DNA of 64,000 nt from Bordetella genomosp. 13 (GCF_002119665.1 NZ_CP021111.1:4340001-4404000), one strand, 5' to 3'. Numbered from the stretch's first letter, positions 21,048 through 30,298 are shown. Translations and numbers: made by a program. Notes: a model not told the origin generated them from the sequence alone.

Positions 21048-21125
21048 ATGCGAAACAAGCAAATGATCACCATCCTGGCCATCATCCTCGTCCTCGCGGT
21101 CGTCGTCTCGTTTGCCCCTTGGTAA
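21048..21125 (+). CDS. Tiny single-span membrane peptide, 25 residues
   Basis: ATG at 21048 is preceded by AAAAGGAAGCC, a good ribosome site 5-8 bases away. The product MRNKQ-MITILAIILVLAVVVSF-APW has a basic N-terminus, one uninterrupted hydrophobic helix and a short aromatic end, the usual form of small membrane proteins. It is too short for normal gene calling. Nothing else coding is apparent in 20823-21417. Expression is unproven, but the combination of ribosome site, charge and hydrophobic pattern is unlikely by chance in this high-GC sequence. Confidence 0.5.
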   Translation: MRNKQMITILAIILVLAVVVSFAPW

Positions 21126-21417
21126 GCCCCTCCGACTACCGGCACCAGACGGATGGGGCGCGGCAGAAGCGCGCGTGCCCGGCCGTGGTCATGGTCCCAG
21201 GATCCGACCCGGTCCATTGTCCACGGAAGAAACGGCGCGGCGCGCGCGACAGCGCGCCGCCGCTGGACGCCCGATGGGAGCAGTCCTCCGTCGGCCTTGT
21301 AAATCTTGCCGCCGCGTCGGGTAAGGCCGGCGCGATAGCCTGATAGGGCCGGGGCGCGGGGCGGTCGCGCCCCGCTCGATTTCGCGCCGCCGGGCCGGCG
21401 GCCGCAGGAGCTGTCTT

Positions 21418-21687
21418 ATGTCCGATAAACCATCATCCACCAGCCGGGACCGCATCCCGGGCCAGCCCGACGTGAACGCCGGGGCGTTGCGTCCCACCAC
21501 CAAGCCGGACGCCAATGATCCGCGTCCGGACATCGATCATCCGCCGCGGGGGGAAAAGGGCGACACGCCGGGCTTCGACCAGGCGGAGACGGCGCATCAG
21601 AAGCAGGCCCGCGACGGTACGCTGCCCGGGTCCGACGACGGCGCGGGCAATCCGCGTTCCGGAGAGGACGACACCACGAACCGCTGA
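21418..21687 (+). CDS. Small hydrophilic, disordered protein, 89 residues
   Basis: Starts with MSDKPSSTSRDRIPGQPD, is rich in Asp, Pro, Gly, Arg and Thr, and has no hydrophobic core, signal or Cys, so it is probably intrinsically disordered. AGGAG lies 7 bases before the ATG. Proteins of this kind in related bacteria are often stress-associated, but I do not recognise this one. It is convergent with the udgX gene. Confidence 0.65.
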   Translation: MSDKPSSTSRDRIPGQPDVNAGALRPTTKPDANDPRPDIDHPPRGEKGDTPGFDQAETAHQKQARDGTLPGSDDGAGNPRSGEDDTTNR

Positions 21688-21746
21688 TGCCGCGGGCCGG
21701 GGACGACGCCCCCTAAGCCGCCGACTGGCAGGCGGCCGACCACGGA

Positions 21747-22457
21747 TCAGTCCCGCTCCAGGCGGCGCGCCAGCTTCAGCGCCTGCACGATGGCCTCGAA
21801 GGCCAGGCGCCGCGACTCGCGGTCCGGCGTGCGCAGCGCGTAGGACGGGTGATACGTGGCGACCACGGTATGGCCCGCCGCCGGCAAGGCCTTGCCCAGA
21901 TTGGGCGTCAGGGGCACCTTCTTGCCGGGCATCACGGCGCCCAATGCGGTGGCGCCCAGCGCCACCACCACGCGCGGGCCGATGCGCTGCAGCTCGTCAT
22001 CCAGCCAGTAGCGGCAAGCCAGCACCTCGCGTTGTCCCGGCGTCTTGTGCATGCGCCGCTTGCCGCGGGGCTCCCACTTGAAGTGCTTCACCGCGTTGGT
22101 GATATACACCTCGTCGCGCGGAATGCCGGCTTCCTCCAGCGCGGCATCCAGCAGCTCGCCGGCGGGACCGACGAACGGCAGGCCGGCCAGATCCTCCTTG
22201 TCGCCGGGCTGCTCCCCCACCAGCATGATGGGCGCGCGGCGGCCTTGCCCGCCCACGCCCTGGGTCGCGTTCTTCCAGAGGCCGCAGCGGCGGCACTCGT
22301 CCAGCGAGGCCGGCTGTTGCCGCGGGTCCACGTCGGCGGGCTCCACGGGCAGCGCGACGGGCTCGCCATCGTGGCCGGACCGGACCGGACCGCGCACGGC
22401 GCGGCCTTCGGGCGCCGCACCGCGGGCCTCGCGCTTGGGGCGGCTTGCCACGCTCAT
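21747..22457 (-). CDS. udgX: UdgX-type uracil-DNA glycosylase (covalent-trapping class)
   Basis: Family-4-like glycosylase of 236 residues that recognises uracil in DNA. Motif A is [10 protein letters not shown] (81-90), followed by PFVGPAG. HPSYALR holds the second active-site His (203). Between them is GKRRMHKTP (132-140), the loop specific to UdgX. In the mycobacterial enzyme the equivalent His (here His137) becomes covalently bound to the abasic site after uracil removal. Cys55, Cys58 and Cys148 are candidate iron-sulfur ligands. At the usual fourth position the motif reads NAVKHFKW, with His in place of Cys. The Arg-rich first ~45 residues look disordered. Its ATG overlaps the dehydrogenase stop (ATGA). 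Confidence 0.88.
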   Translation of the reverse strand: MSVASRPKREARGAAPEGRAVRGPVRSGHDGEPVALPVEPADVDPRQQPASLDECRRCGLWKNATQGVGGQGRRAPIMLVGEQPGDKEDLAGLPFVGPAGELLDAALEEAGIPRDEVYITNAVKHFKWEPRGKRRMHKTPGQREVLACRYWLDDELQRIGPRVVVALGATALGAVMPGKKVPLTPNLGKALPAAGHTVVATYHPSYALRTPDRESRRLAFEAIVQALKLARRLERD

Positions 22458-23623
22458 GGCTTCATCACCACCTTGATGCAACCGTCCTTCTTGTCGCGGA
22501 AGGTCTTGTACATGCCCGGTCCTTCCTCCAGCGGCACGGTGTGCGTGATGACGAACGACGGATCGATCTTGCCCTCCACGATCATGCCGAGCAGTTCGTC
22601 CGTCCAGCGGCGCACGTGCGTCTGCCCCATGCGCCACGTCAGCCCCTTGTTCATCGAGGCGCCGAACGGGATCTTGTCCACCACGCCGCCATACACGCCC
22701 GGAATGGACAGGATGCCGCCGGGTCGGCACACGTAGATCATCTCGCGCAGCACGTGCGGCCGATCGGTCTCGGCGCCCACCGCCTGCTTGGCGCGGTCGT
22801 ACATCGAATCCAGCGAGCGCGAGGCGTGGGCCTCCAGGCCCACGGCGTCGATGCACTTGTCGGGCCCCTTGCCGTCGGTCAGGTCGCCCAGCCAGTCCAG
22901 CACGCTTTCCTGGTCGAAATTGATCGTGACGGCGCCGCCCTGCGCCGCCATGTCCAGCCGCTCGGGCACGTTGTCGATGCAGATCACGCGCTTGGCCCCC
23001 TGCAGCAAGGCGCTGCGCACCGCCATCTGGCCGACCGGGCCCGCGCCCCAGACCGCCACGGTGTCGGTCGGTTCGATCTCGCACTGCACGGCAGCCTGCC
23101 AGCCGGTGGGAAAGATGTCGCCCAGGAACAGCACCTGTTCGTCGGAGAGCCCGTCGGGCACCCTGACGTGCGTGGTGTCCGCGTAGGGCACGCGCACATA
23201 CTCGGCCTGGCCGCCGGCATAGCCTCCGGTCAGGTGCGTATAGCCGAACAGACCGGCGGTCGGATGGCCGAACATCTTCGACGCGCGCTCGGCATTGCGG
23301 TTGGTGCGTTCGCACACCGAGAAATTGCCGCGGCGGCACTGGTAGCATTCGCCGCAGGCGATGGTGAACGGCACTACCACACGGTCGCCCACGCGCAGCG
23401 TCGTGGTATCCGACCCGACCTCCATGACCTCGCCCATGAACTCGTGGCCCATGATGTCGCCATGGTGCATGTCGGGGACGAATCCATCGAACAGGTGCAG
23501 GTCGGAACCGCAGATGGCGCAGGAACTGACCTTCACGATGGCGTCGCGCGGATGTTCGATGGCGGGATCGGGCACGGTTTCATAGCGGATGTCGTGCTTG
23601 CCTTGCCAGCATAGGGCTTTCAT
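22454..23623 (-). CDS. Zinc-dependent alcohol dehydrogenase, formaldehyde-dehydrogenase-like
   Basis: 389-residue medium-chain dehydrogenase. Catalytic-zinc residues are in [11 protein letters not shown] and [12 protein letters not shown]. The structural-zinc lobe [15 protein letters not shown] (about residues 98-112) is complete. [16 protein letters not shown] is the NAD-binding Rossmann motif. The long substrate loop with [11 protein letters not shown] is characteristic of the glutathione-independent formaldehyde dehydrogenase subgroup, but the real substrate is unknown. ATG 23623 is preceded by AAGGAGACC. It overlaps udgX by four bases, so the oxidoreductase and the DNA-repair enzyme are translated from one message. 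An aldehyde/DNA-damage link is inference only. Confidence 0.87.
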   Translation of the reverse strand: MKALCWQGKHDIRYETVPDPAIEHPRDAIVKVSSCAICGSDLHLFDGFVPDMHHGDIMGHEFMGEVMEVGSDTTTLRVGDRVVVPFTIACGECYQCRRGNFSVCERTNRNAERASKMFGHPTAGLFGYTHLTGGYAGGQAEYVRVPYADTTHVRVPDGLSDEQVLFLGDIFPTGWQAAVQCEIEPTDTVAVWGAGPVGQMAVRSALLQGAKRVICIDNVPERLDMAAQGGAVTINFDQESVLDWLGDLTDGKGPDKCIDAVGLEAHASRSLDSMYDRAKQAVGAETDRPHVLREMIYVCRPGGILSIPGVYGGVVDKIPFGASMNKGLTWRMGQTHVRRWTDELLGMIVEGKIDPSFVITHTVPLEEGPGMYKTFRDKKDGCIKVVMKP

Positions 23624-23807
23624 CGAAGGTCTCCTTGGATCGAGCCGGGCAAGAGGGTGCCCGCCGCTGCGGAAGACGTAGCAACTGCTGTGCCGCGGCA
23701 AGTCGCGCGGCAGAGGAATATCATGACGGCCCGCGCGCGGGCCGCGGCGCCACATCACGTGCCGCCCGCAAGCCGCCGGCCACGCCGCCCCTCACGCACA
23801 AAATTCC

Positions 23808-24464
23808 ATGCCCACCCTGCACATGTTTCTGCTCTTCCTGGCCGCAGACCTGGCCTTGAAGCTGACTCCCGGTCCCGACATGGCCCTCACCCTGACCCGC
23901 GGCATGACGCAAGGCTTCCGCGTGGCGTGGATGAGCGTGCTGGGCACCTTCTGCGCGGGTTTCGTGCAGATACCGCTGGTGGTCCTGGGGCTGGCGGCCA
24001 TCTTCAGGGAATCGCCAGGGCTGTTCATGGCCGTGAAACTGCTGGGCGCGCTGTACATGGCCTATCTCGGCGTCCAGGCCCTGCGGCGCTGCCGGCACGC
24101 CCGCACGCTGGCATCGGCCACGGCTCGCGGCGATGGGCGCGACGTATTCATCCAGGGATTCATGACCAACCTGCTGAACCCGAAGGTCTTTCTTTTTCTG
24201 ATCGCCTTCCTGCCGCAGTTCACGGATCCCGCGCAGGGTCCGGTGTGGCTGCAGATGCTGGTGCTGGCCTGCGCCTCGAAGGTCTTCGGCCTGTTCTCGG
24301 GCGCCACCTACGCGTGGGGCGCCTCGCGCATCCGCAACTGGCTGACGCGCAACGACTGGTTCCTGCGGGCGCAGGAAGGCGCGCTGGGCTCGATGATGCT
24401 GGCGATCGCAGGCTACATGATCTTCAGCGCGGACGCGCCGGCGCGCACAGACATGGCCAGATAG
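23808..24464 (+). CDS. LysE/RhtB-family amino-acid exporter
   Basis: 218-residue inner-membrane protein with about six helices. The N-terminal half has the family pattern LTPGPDMALTLTRGMTQGFRVAWMSVLG. It continues with LLGALYMAYLGVQALR and GFMTNLLNPKVFLFLIAFLPQF, where the NPK motif is diagnostic of RhtB-like exporters. The C-terminal helix is LGSMMLAIAGYMIFSA. Substrate (homoserine/threonine, a branched-chain amino acid, or an analogue) cannot be inferred. It stands alone, divergent from the dehydrogenase-udgX operon. Confidence 0.9.
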   Translation: MPTLHMFLLFLAADLALKLTPGPDMALTLTRGMTQGFRVAWMSVLGTFCAGFVQIPLVVLGLAAIFRESPGLFMAVKLLGALYMAYLGVQALRRCRHARTLASATARGDGRDVFIQGFMTNLLNPKVFLFLIAFLPQFTDPAQGPVWLQMLVLACASKVFGLFSGATYAWGASRIRNWLTRNDWFLRAQEGALGSMMLAIAGYMIFSADAPARTDMAR

Positions 24465-24521
24465 GCACGGCCGGGAACCGCGAGGCCGCGGCCGGCCGGC
24501 TCGCCGTCCCGCGTTCCACTG

Positions 24522-25667
24522 TCATCCGTGCAGCATGTCCGGGCCCACCTCGGACACGCGCGTCGCGCCGCACAGCTGGCACGTGCGCTGGAGTTCATCG
24601 CGGAGAATATGCAGCGCGCGCTGCGCGCCGGCCTGCCCTCCCGCCAGCACGCCATACAGCGTGGCGCGACCCGTCAGCACGCCGGCCGCGCCCAGCGCCA
24701 GGGCCTTGAAGACGTCTGAGCCTCGGCGTATGCCGCCGTCCAGCAGCACGGGTATGCGCCCCGCGGCCGCTTCGACGACGCCATCCAGCGCGTCCAGCGT
24801 GGCGACTCCGCCATCCAGCTGGCGACCGCCATGGTTGGACACCACGACCGCGTCGGCGCCCAGCCGGATCAAGGGCTCGACGTCGCGGGGATTGACCACG
24901 CCCTTGACGATCAACCGGCGCGGCCAGCGCTCGCGTAGCCTGGCCAGCGCCTCGAAATCGAATGCGGGATCGTAGTTGCGCCCCGCCACCGACTCCATCG
25001 CCTTGCGGTTCGGGTCGATCTTGCGCATGCCCTGCAGGCTGGGCATCACCGGCGGCCGGCGAAGCGCCATGTCCAGCGACCAGGCCGGCCGCGCGGCGAA
25101 GGCCAGGAAATTGCGCGGTCCGATCTTCATGGGCAGGCCCAGCCCATTGCGCAGGTCGCGCTCGCGCTTGCCGCCCACGGGCAGGTCGACCGTGATCACC
25201 AGCGCCTCGTAGGCCGCGCTCGCGGCACGGTCGATCAGCGCGTGCAGCCGCTCCTTGTCCTGCAGGATGTATGCCTGGAACCACAGGCGTCCCGGGGCTT
25301 GGTCGGCGATCTCCTCGATGGACGCGGTCGCGGACGTGGAAAGCGTGTAGGGGATGCCGGCCTGCGCCGCCGCGCGCGCCAGCGCGACGTCCCCGCCGCG
25401 CCAGCCGAATCCCACCGCCCCTGTGGGCGCGATGGCAAGCGGCATCGAGGCCGGGCCGCCCAGCAATTGCGTGGACAGGTCCACGCTGGCCACGTTGCGC
25501 AGCACGCGCGGCGACAGCCGCACCCGGGCAAAGGCGGCGCGGTTGTCGGCCAGCGTCGTCTCGTCCTCGGCGCCGCCCTCGAAGAAGTCGTAGATGGGCC
25601 GCGGCAGACGGCTGCGCGCCGCGCGCCGCAGGCCATCGATGCTGTGGCACGCGTCGACGCGGCTCAT
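24522..25667 (-). CDS. FMN-dependent alpha-hydroxy-acid oxidase/dehydrogenase
   Basis: 381-residue TIM-barrel flavoenzyme of the lactate/glycolate/mandelate family. It has YDFFEGGAEDETTLADNR near the start and AIAPTGAVGFGWRGGD. The core reads VVNPRDVEPLIRLGADAVVVSNHGGRQLDG with the catalytic His and Arg, followed by VLLDGGIRRGSDVFKALALGA for FMN phosphate binding. It oxidises a 2-hydroxy acid to a 2-oxo acid. Its ATG overlaps the TauD-like gene's stop (ATGA, 25664-25667), and it is last of three genes reading leftward from the LysR-associated divergent promoter. Confidence 0.93.
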   Translation of the reverse strand: MSRVDACHSIDGLRRAARSRLPRPIYDFFEGGAEDETTLADNRAAFARVRLSPRVLRNVASVDLSTQLLGGPASMPLAIAPTGAVGFGWRGGDVALARAAAQAGIPYTLSTSATASIEEIADQAPGRLWFQAYILQDKERLHALIDRAASAAYEALVITVDLPVGGKRERDLRNGLGLPMKIGPRNFLAFAARPAWSLDMALRRPPVMPSLQGMRKIDPNRKAMESVAGRNYDPAFDFEALARLRERWPRRLIVKGVVNPRDVEPLIRLGADAVVVSNHGGRQLDGGVATLDALDGVVEAAAGRIPVLLDGGIRRGSDVFKALALGAAGVLTGRATLYGVLAGGQAGAQRALHILRDELQRTCQLCGATRVSEVGPDMLHG

Positions 25668-26545
25668 TGCGCGAAGGCCTCCGGGAAGTACTTGTCCGCC
25701 ATCACCTGGCAGCGCTTGATCAGGCGGGGCTCGTCGGGCCGGTAATCCGCCACCGCGTTGTGGATCGTGCCCATGTTGTCCCACATCAGCACGTCGCCCA
25801 CGGTCCAGTTGTGGCGATAGCGGAACCGGTCCTGCAGCTGATGCTCGAACAGGAATGCCAGCACCTCGTCGCTGCGGTCCGCGGGCAGCTCGTTGATGCG
25901 CATCGAATACCCGGGGTTGGCGTACAGCACGCGGCGGCCCGTGATGGGATGCACCAGGAAGACGGGGTGCGAGACCGGAGGTTTGCGGCGGCGTTGCTCT
26001 TCGGTCAACGGCGGCCGGGTGCTGCCCTTCTCCTGGCGCATCTTCTCCCAGAACTTGTTGAAGTCATGGGTGATCGTCATGCCTTCGAGTTCCCGCTTCA
26101 GCGCTTCGGGCAGCTCGTCATAGGCCGCATGCATGTTGCAGAACTCGGTGTTGCCCAGCGAGCGGCCATCCCGCATCGGAATGCGGATGCCGTACAGCAC
26201 ATTGCTGAACGCGATGGTGCGGCTGTAGGACATGTCGGTATGCCAGTCCTGGCCGGCGTCGGCCAGGCCGATGGGCTTGCCGTTCTCTTTCAGGTTCGAC
26301 AGGATCATGACTTCCGGCAGCCCGGGCTCGTGATACTGGTTGGCCACGTTGATTTCCAGGCTGCCGAAGCGTTCCGCGAAGTCCCGCAGCTGCTTCGCCG
26401 TCAGTTCCTGGCGCGGAAAGCTGATCACGCCGTGCCGGCCCAGGGCCTGTTCGATCTCGTGCAGTCGTTCCTCCGACAAAGGCGTTGCGAGGTCGACGCC
26501 CTCGATGCGCGCGCCGAGCGTGGCGCCCGATGCAATGATCTGCAT
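25664..26545 (-). CDS. TauD/TfdA-like Fe(II)/2-oxoglutarate dioxygenase
   Basis: 293-residue non-haem iron oxygenase that couples hydroxylation of a substrate to 2-oxoglutarate decarboxylation. The facial triad is visible: WHTDMSYS gives His and Asp, and MGTIHNAVADYRPDEPRLIKR gives the distal His and the 2-oxoglutarate-binding Arg. The N-terminus IIASGATLGARIEGVDLATPL is the family opening. GGAGA precedes ATG 26545. An upstream in-frame start at 26650 falls in the gap after the synthase gene. It may generate a hydroxylated acid for the oxidase encoded next, but the substrate is not known. Confidence 0.9.
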   Translation of the reverse strand: MQIIASGATLGARIEGVDLATPLSEERLHEIEQALGRHGVISFPRQELTAKQLRDFAERFGSLEINVANQYHEPGLPEVMILSNLKENGKPIGLADAGQDWHTDMSYSRTIAFSNVLYGIRIPMRDGRSLGNTEFCNMHAAYDELPEALKRELEGMTITHDFNKFWEKMRQEKGSTRPPLTEEQRRRKPPVSHPVFLVHPITGRRVLYANPGYSMRINELPADRSDEVLAFLFEHQLQDRFRYRHNWTVGDVLMWDNMGTIHNAVADYRPDEPRLIKRCQVMADKYFPEAFAQ

Positions 26546-26600
26546 GTGTGTCTCCAAAGCGGTAATGCGGCCGATGGCGCCCGCCACCGGCGCTGCGGAA

Positions 26601-27812
26601 TCAGGATTGATGGGCGGCCAGGGTCGCTTCGACGATGCGGACGAACTCATCGTCGTCCAGCGACCGGCGCAGATGCACCGCGCGCTCCTTCACCAAGGCC
26701 AGCACGGGCGCCAGGGCCGATTCCGGCAGGTCCAGGCCCAGCTGCATCGCCTTGTGCTGCACGGACACGACGCCGCTCTTCTTGCCCAGCAGGATGCCGC
26801 GCTGCTGGCCCACGATCTCCGGCGCGTACGACTCGGCGGTGAACGGGTTCTTCAGCAGCCCCGCGACCACCATGCCGGCCTCGTGGCGGAAGGCGTTCTC
26901 GCCCACCACGGCCTTGTTGGGGCTGAGCCGGATGCCGGTCAGTTCCTCCACCTGGCGGGACATGGCCTTCAACCGTTCCAGATGCAGTCCGGTCTCGTAC
27001 CCGTACAGCACTTCCAGCGCCATCACCACTTCCTCGGTCGACGCGTTGCCGCACCGTTCGCCGATGCCGTTGATGGTGCTGGACACGTAGTCCGCGCCGG
27101 CCTGGATGCCGGCAAGCGTGTTGGCGCACGACAGGCCGAAGTCGTTGTGGCAATGGATCTCCACGGGCACGCCATTGCCCGCGTCGACCACCTCGCCCAC
27201 GATGTGCGAAATCGCCTGCGGCAGCGCGCAGCCGGTGGTGTCGACGATGCGGATGCGGTCGACAGTGCCGGCGCGCGAGAACTCCGCGGCGATGCGGCGC
27301 AGGAACGGCAGGCTGGCGCGCGTGGTGTCGAAGGGGCTGAAGATCACCGCCATGCCGCGCTTGCGCGCATACTCGGCCAGGGTCAGCGCGCGGCTCAGGT
27401 ACTCGTCTTCGCTCACGCCCTTCAGCTTGTACTCGCGCTCGATGTCGCTTACCGGAAAGCTCAGGCGCACGCCCCACACGCCCACGTCGTGGGCGAGATC
27501 GATGTCGGCATTGATGCCGCGGCACAGCACGCTGATCCTGGCGTTCAACCCCGCCTGCACGATGCGGCCGATCGCCTCGCGGTCTTCCTCGCTGCTGGCC
27601 ACGGTGCCGGCCTCGATCTCGTAGATGCCCAGCGCGTCGAGCGACCTGGCGATGGCAACCTTGTCGTCGCTGTTGAGCACGATGCCGGCCTGCTGCTCGC
27701 CGTCGCGCAGCGTGCAGTCGGCCACGCGAATCCGCCTGCCGGCAAGGGCCGCCGGGTTGGCGGCCTGGTTGAAGGGGCTGGGCCAGCGGCCGTTCTCAGG
27801 AAAGAAATTCAT
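26601..27812 (-). CDS. LeuA/homocitrate-synthase-like acyl-CoA condensing enzyme
   Basis: 403-residue DRE-TIM metallolyase that condenses an acyl-CoA with a 2-oxo acid. VADCTLRDGEQQAGIVL is the DRE motif, with GEQ in the usual homocitrate/isopropylmalate-synthase form. VPVEIHCHNDFGLSCANTLAG holds the metal-binding HxH, and INGIGERCGNAS and NKAVVGENAFRHEAGM are the later catalytic elements. There is no LeuA regulatory domain (LeuA is ~510-570 residues), so it fits the homocitrate/citramalate size class. First gene of the leftward operon; GGAG precedes ATG 27812. Real leucine or lysine synthesis is unlikely here. A dedicated role with the dioxygenase and oxidase is inferred. Confidence 0.85.
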   Translation of the reverse strand: MNFFPENGRWPSPFNQAANPAALAGRRIRVADCTLRDGEQQAGIVLNSDDKVAIARSLDALGIYEIEAGTVASSEEDREAIGRIVQAGLNARISVLCRGINADIDLAHDVGVWGVRLSFPVSDIEREYKLKGVSEDEYLSRALTLAEYARKRGMAVIFSPFDTTRASLPFLRRIAAEFSRAGTVDRIRIVDTTGCALPQAISHIVGEVVDAGNGVPVEIHCHNDFGLSCANTLAGIQAGADYVSSTINGIGERCGNASTEEVVMALEVLYGYETGLHLERLKAMSRQVEELTGIRLSPNKAVVGENAFRHEAGMVVAGLLKNPFTAESYAPEIVGQQRGILLGKKSGVVSVQHKAMQLGLDLPESALAPVLALVKERAVHLRRSLDDDEFVRIVEATLAAHQS

Positions 27813-27937
27813 GCGTTTCTCCATGGATGATGCGGCGCGGCGCGGCACAGGCGCGAGCGGACGCCGTCCGCGTCGCGGGCGACACGGACAATGAAAATCG
27901 GGTTGGATGGGTTCAGTGCACCGGCGGAGCTAGCCAA

Positions 27938-27951
27938 CCATTGATCAATGG
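27938..27951. promoter_or_regulatory. Perfect 14-base palindrome in the divergent LysR promoter region
   Basis: CCATTGATCAATGG lies 126 bases upstream of the synthase start and 210 bases upstream of the LysR start, in a 348-base gap with no other gene. It is a likely binding site for the adjacent LysR protein. A weaker inverted repeat, GTTTC-N7-GAAAC (28127-28143), sits in the lysR leader. Confidence 0.5.
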
Positions 27952-28160
27952 CTCATCCTGCGGCGCGTGACGGGCGCGGTAGGCCGCGGGGCTGGGTGCG
28001 CCGTCATGGCGGCCGGCAGGAGTCGGAACGGCGTCTGTCATGGAGCAGCGGATTCATGGCGTTGCTGATGCCCGTGCAGTGTAAGCAGCGCCTTGACCCC
28101 GAAAGTGTGCTAATCGACAATCCAAGGTTTCGAAAAAAGAAACATCGGAGGAGACAGCCG

Positions 28161-29132
28161 ATGGACAGGCTACGCTGCCTGCAGGTATTCGCCGAGGTCG
28201 CACGATGCGGCAGCTTCATCAAGGCGTCCGTGCAACTGTCGTTGTCCAAGGCAACGGTGACCAAGTACGTGGCCGCGCTGGAAGCGCAGATGGGCGCGCA
28301 GCTGCTGAAGCGCAATTCCAAGCATCTGGCGCTCACCGAGGCCGGCACGCGCGTGCTGCGAGGCGGCCGCGAACTGCTGGACCGCTACGAGGCGCTGGAG
28401 GGCGACGTGCGCAATGCGGTGCTGCTGCCGCGCGGCGAGATCCGCATCGGAACGCCGCCGTCGTTCGGGGCCTATCACCTGACGCGCGTGCTGGCGCACT
28501 TCACGCATCACTATCCGGACATCGAGGTCACCATGGTGTACGACGATGGCCGGTCCGACCTCGTCGCCGAAGCGCTCGATCTTTCCATCCGCATCGCGCC
28601 CGCGCTGGACGATGCCAGCTACGTGGCCGTGCCGCTGCTGCGCGTGCCGCAGAGCCTGGTCGCGTCGCCGCGCTACCTGCTCGCCCATGGCACCCCGCGC
28701 ACGCCCCAGGATCTCAGGCAGCACAACTGCCTGGTCCATACGGTCAAGTCGGCCAGCGGCATCTGGCGCTTCAGCGGAGCGGAGTCCTGCGAAGTGAAGG
28801 TCCGGGGCTCGATACGCAGCAATCTCGGCGATTCGTTGAAGGAGGCCGCGCTGATGGGCGCGGGCATCTCGCTGCATCCGCACTACATGGTCGCCGATGC
28901 CTTGGAGCAGGGCACGCTGCAGGCCGTCCTGCCGGAGTACAGGCCCGACGAGCTGGACATCAGCGTGGTCTTCTCCACGCGCCGCAACATGACGCACCGG
29001 GTGCGGCACCTGATCGAGTTCCTCAAGGAGTGGGCGCAGAATCCGCCGGGCTGGGCCTCGTCCGCGGAAACCGTGTGGCGGCTGCCCCCCGCGGCGGACG
29101 ACGGCGCCGCGCCCGGCCTGCCGGATGAATGA
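28161..29132 (+). CDS. LysR-family transcriptional regulator
   Basis: 323-residue regulator. The N-terminal HTH reads MDRLRCLQVFAEVARCGSFIKASVQLSLSKATVTKYVAALEAQMGAQLL in the sequence, followed by NSKHLALTEAG. The effector domain begins near EIRIGTPPSFGAYHLTRVL and has the hinge and two-lobe pattern. The C-terminal ~25 residues are Pro/Ala-rich and probably disordered. GGAGGAGAC precedes ATG 28161. It is divergent from the synthase-dioxygenase-oxidase operon and in the same direction as the Bug receptor and Old Yellow Enzyme genes, so it may control both. Confidence 0.93.
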   Translation: MDRLRCLQVFAEVARCGSFIKASVQLSLSKATVTKYVAALEAQMGAQLLKRNSKHLALTEAGTRVLRGGRELLDRYEALEGDVRNAVLLPRGEIRIGTPPSFGAYHLTRVLAHFTHHYPDIEVTMVYDDGRSDLVAEALDLSIRIAPALDDASYVAVPLLRVPQSLVASPRYLLAHGTPRTPQDLRQHNCLVHTVKSASGIWRFSGAESCEVKVRGSIRSNLGDSLKEAALMGAGISLHPHYMVADALEQGTLQAVLPEYRPDELDISVVFSTRRNMTHRVRHLIEFLKEWAQNPPGWASSAETVWRLPPAADDGAAPGLPDE

Positions 29133-29308
29133 CGACCGGGGCTTCTCGGCCAGCTCATGCGTCTTCCAGCGCCGGTTTCCAATCCGGAAACCTGGCGTTT
29201 GCCGGCCGGCCTGTGTCGGGTCGCCGCGGCGTTCCATACTTTCGCCCCAACGCGACGCGACAAGCGCGCGACCCCGGCATGGTGCGGGGGATAGAAGGAG
29301 GAGCGAAC

Positions 29309-30298
29309 ATGAAGATCACGTCATCGAAGGTCGGGACCGCATGGCTGCGCGCCATGACGGGCGTACTGGCCGCGTGCACGGTGGCGTCCGCCGCCGCTGC
29401 CTATCCGGACCGCCCGGTGCGCGTCATTGTGCCTTTCACGCCCGGCGCGACGCTGGACCTGATGACGCGCGCGGTGGCCGAGCAGCTGAGCACGGAACTG
29501 CACCAGCCGGTGGTCGTCGAGAACCGGCCCGGCGCCAGCGGCATCATCGGCGCCGACGCGACGGCCAAGGCCGCGCCCGACGGCTACGTCTACATGATGG
29601 CGCCGTTCAGCGTGCTGGCGGTGAATGCCAGCCTGCACAAGAACCTGCCCTATGACAATCTGAAGGACTTCGCACCCGTCGCGCTGGTCGCCACGGCCCC
29701 GCACGTGTTGCTGTCCAGCACCGAGGCCCCTTTCAAGACGCTCGGCGAGTTCATCGCCTATGCCAAGGCGAACCCCGGCAAGGTGTCGTACGCGTCCGCC
29801 GGCGCGGGCAGCTCGGCGCACCTGGCCACCGAGGTGCTGCGCTACCAGACCGGCGTGGAGATCACGCACATTCCGTACAAGGGCACCGCGCCCGCCTATA
29901 CCGACCTCGTACCGGGCCGCGTATGGCTGATGGTGGACGGCGTCGGCGCCGCCGTCTCGCGCATCCAGTCGGGGCAGGTGCGCGCGCTGGGGGTCACCAG
30001 CACGAAGCGTGTGCCCGTGCTGCCCGACGTTCCCACGCTGTCGGAAAGCGGCGCGCCAGGCTACGACGTGACGCCCTGGTACGGCCTCGTCGCCCCGCGC
30101 GGCACACCCGATTCGGTCATCGACACGATGAACCGGGCCGTGCTAAGCGCATTGAAGTCCGATGCCTTGCGCAAGCGTTTCGTCGAACTGGGACTCGAGC
30201 CGAGTCCGAGCACGCCCGCCGAGTTCGGCCAGTACCTGAAAAGCGAAACGGACAAGTGGCGACAGGTCGTGCGCGACGCTCACGTGACGGTGGACTGA
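29309..30298 (+). CDS. Bug/TctC-family periplasmic solute-binding protein
   Basis: 329-residue receptor. The signal peptide ends ...CTVASAAAA, followed by YPDRPVRVIVPFTPGATLDLMTR, the family's first ligand loop. VVVENRPGASGIIGADATAKA and HIPYKGTAPAYTDLVPGRV are further hallmarks. Family members bind carboxylates (citrate, nicotinate, dicarboxylic amino acids) in the periplasm. An excellent AAGGAGGAG site lies 7 bases before the ATG. No TctA/TctB membrane genes are nearby, as is common for the expanded Bug family in Bordetella. It may act as a sensor or share a remote transporter. Confidence 0.95.
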   Translation: MKITSSKVGTAWLRAMTGVLAACTVASAAAAYPDRPVRVIVPFTPGATLDLMTRAVAEQLSTELHQPVVVENRPGASGIIGADATAKAAPDGYVYMMAPFSVLAVNASLHKNLPYDNLKDFAPVALVATAPHVLLSSTEAPFKTLGEFIAYAKANPGKVSYASAGAGSSAHLATEVLRYQTGVEITHIPYKGTAPAYTDLVPGRVWLMVDGVGAAVSRIQSGQVRALGVTSTKRVPVLPDVPTLSESGAPGYDVTPWYGLVAPRGTPDSVIDTMNRAVLSALKSDALRKRFVELGLEPSPSTPAEFGQYLKSETDKWRQVVRDAHVTVD

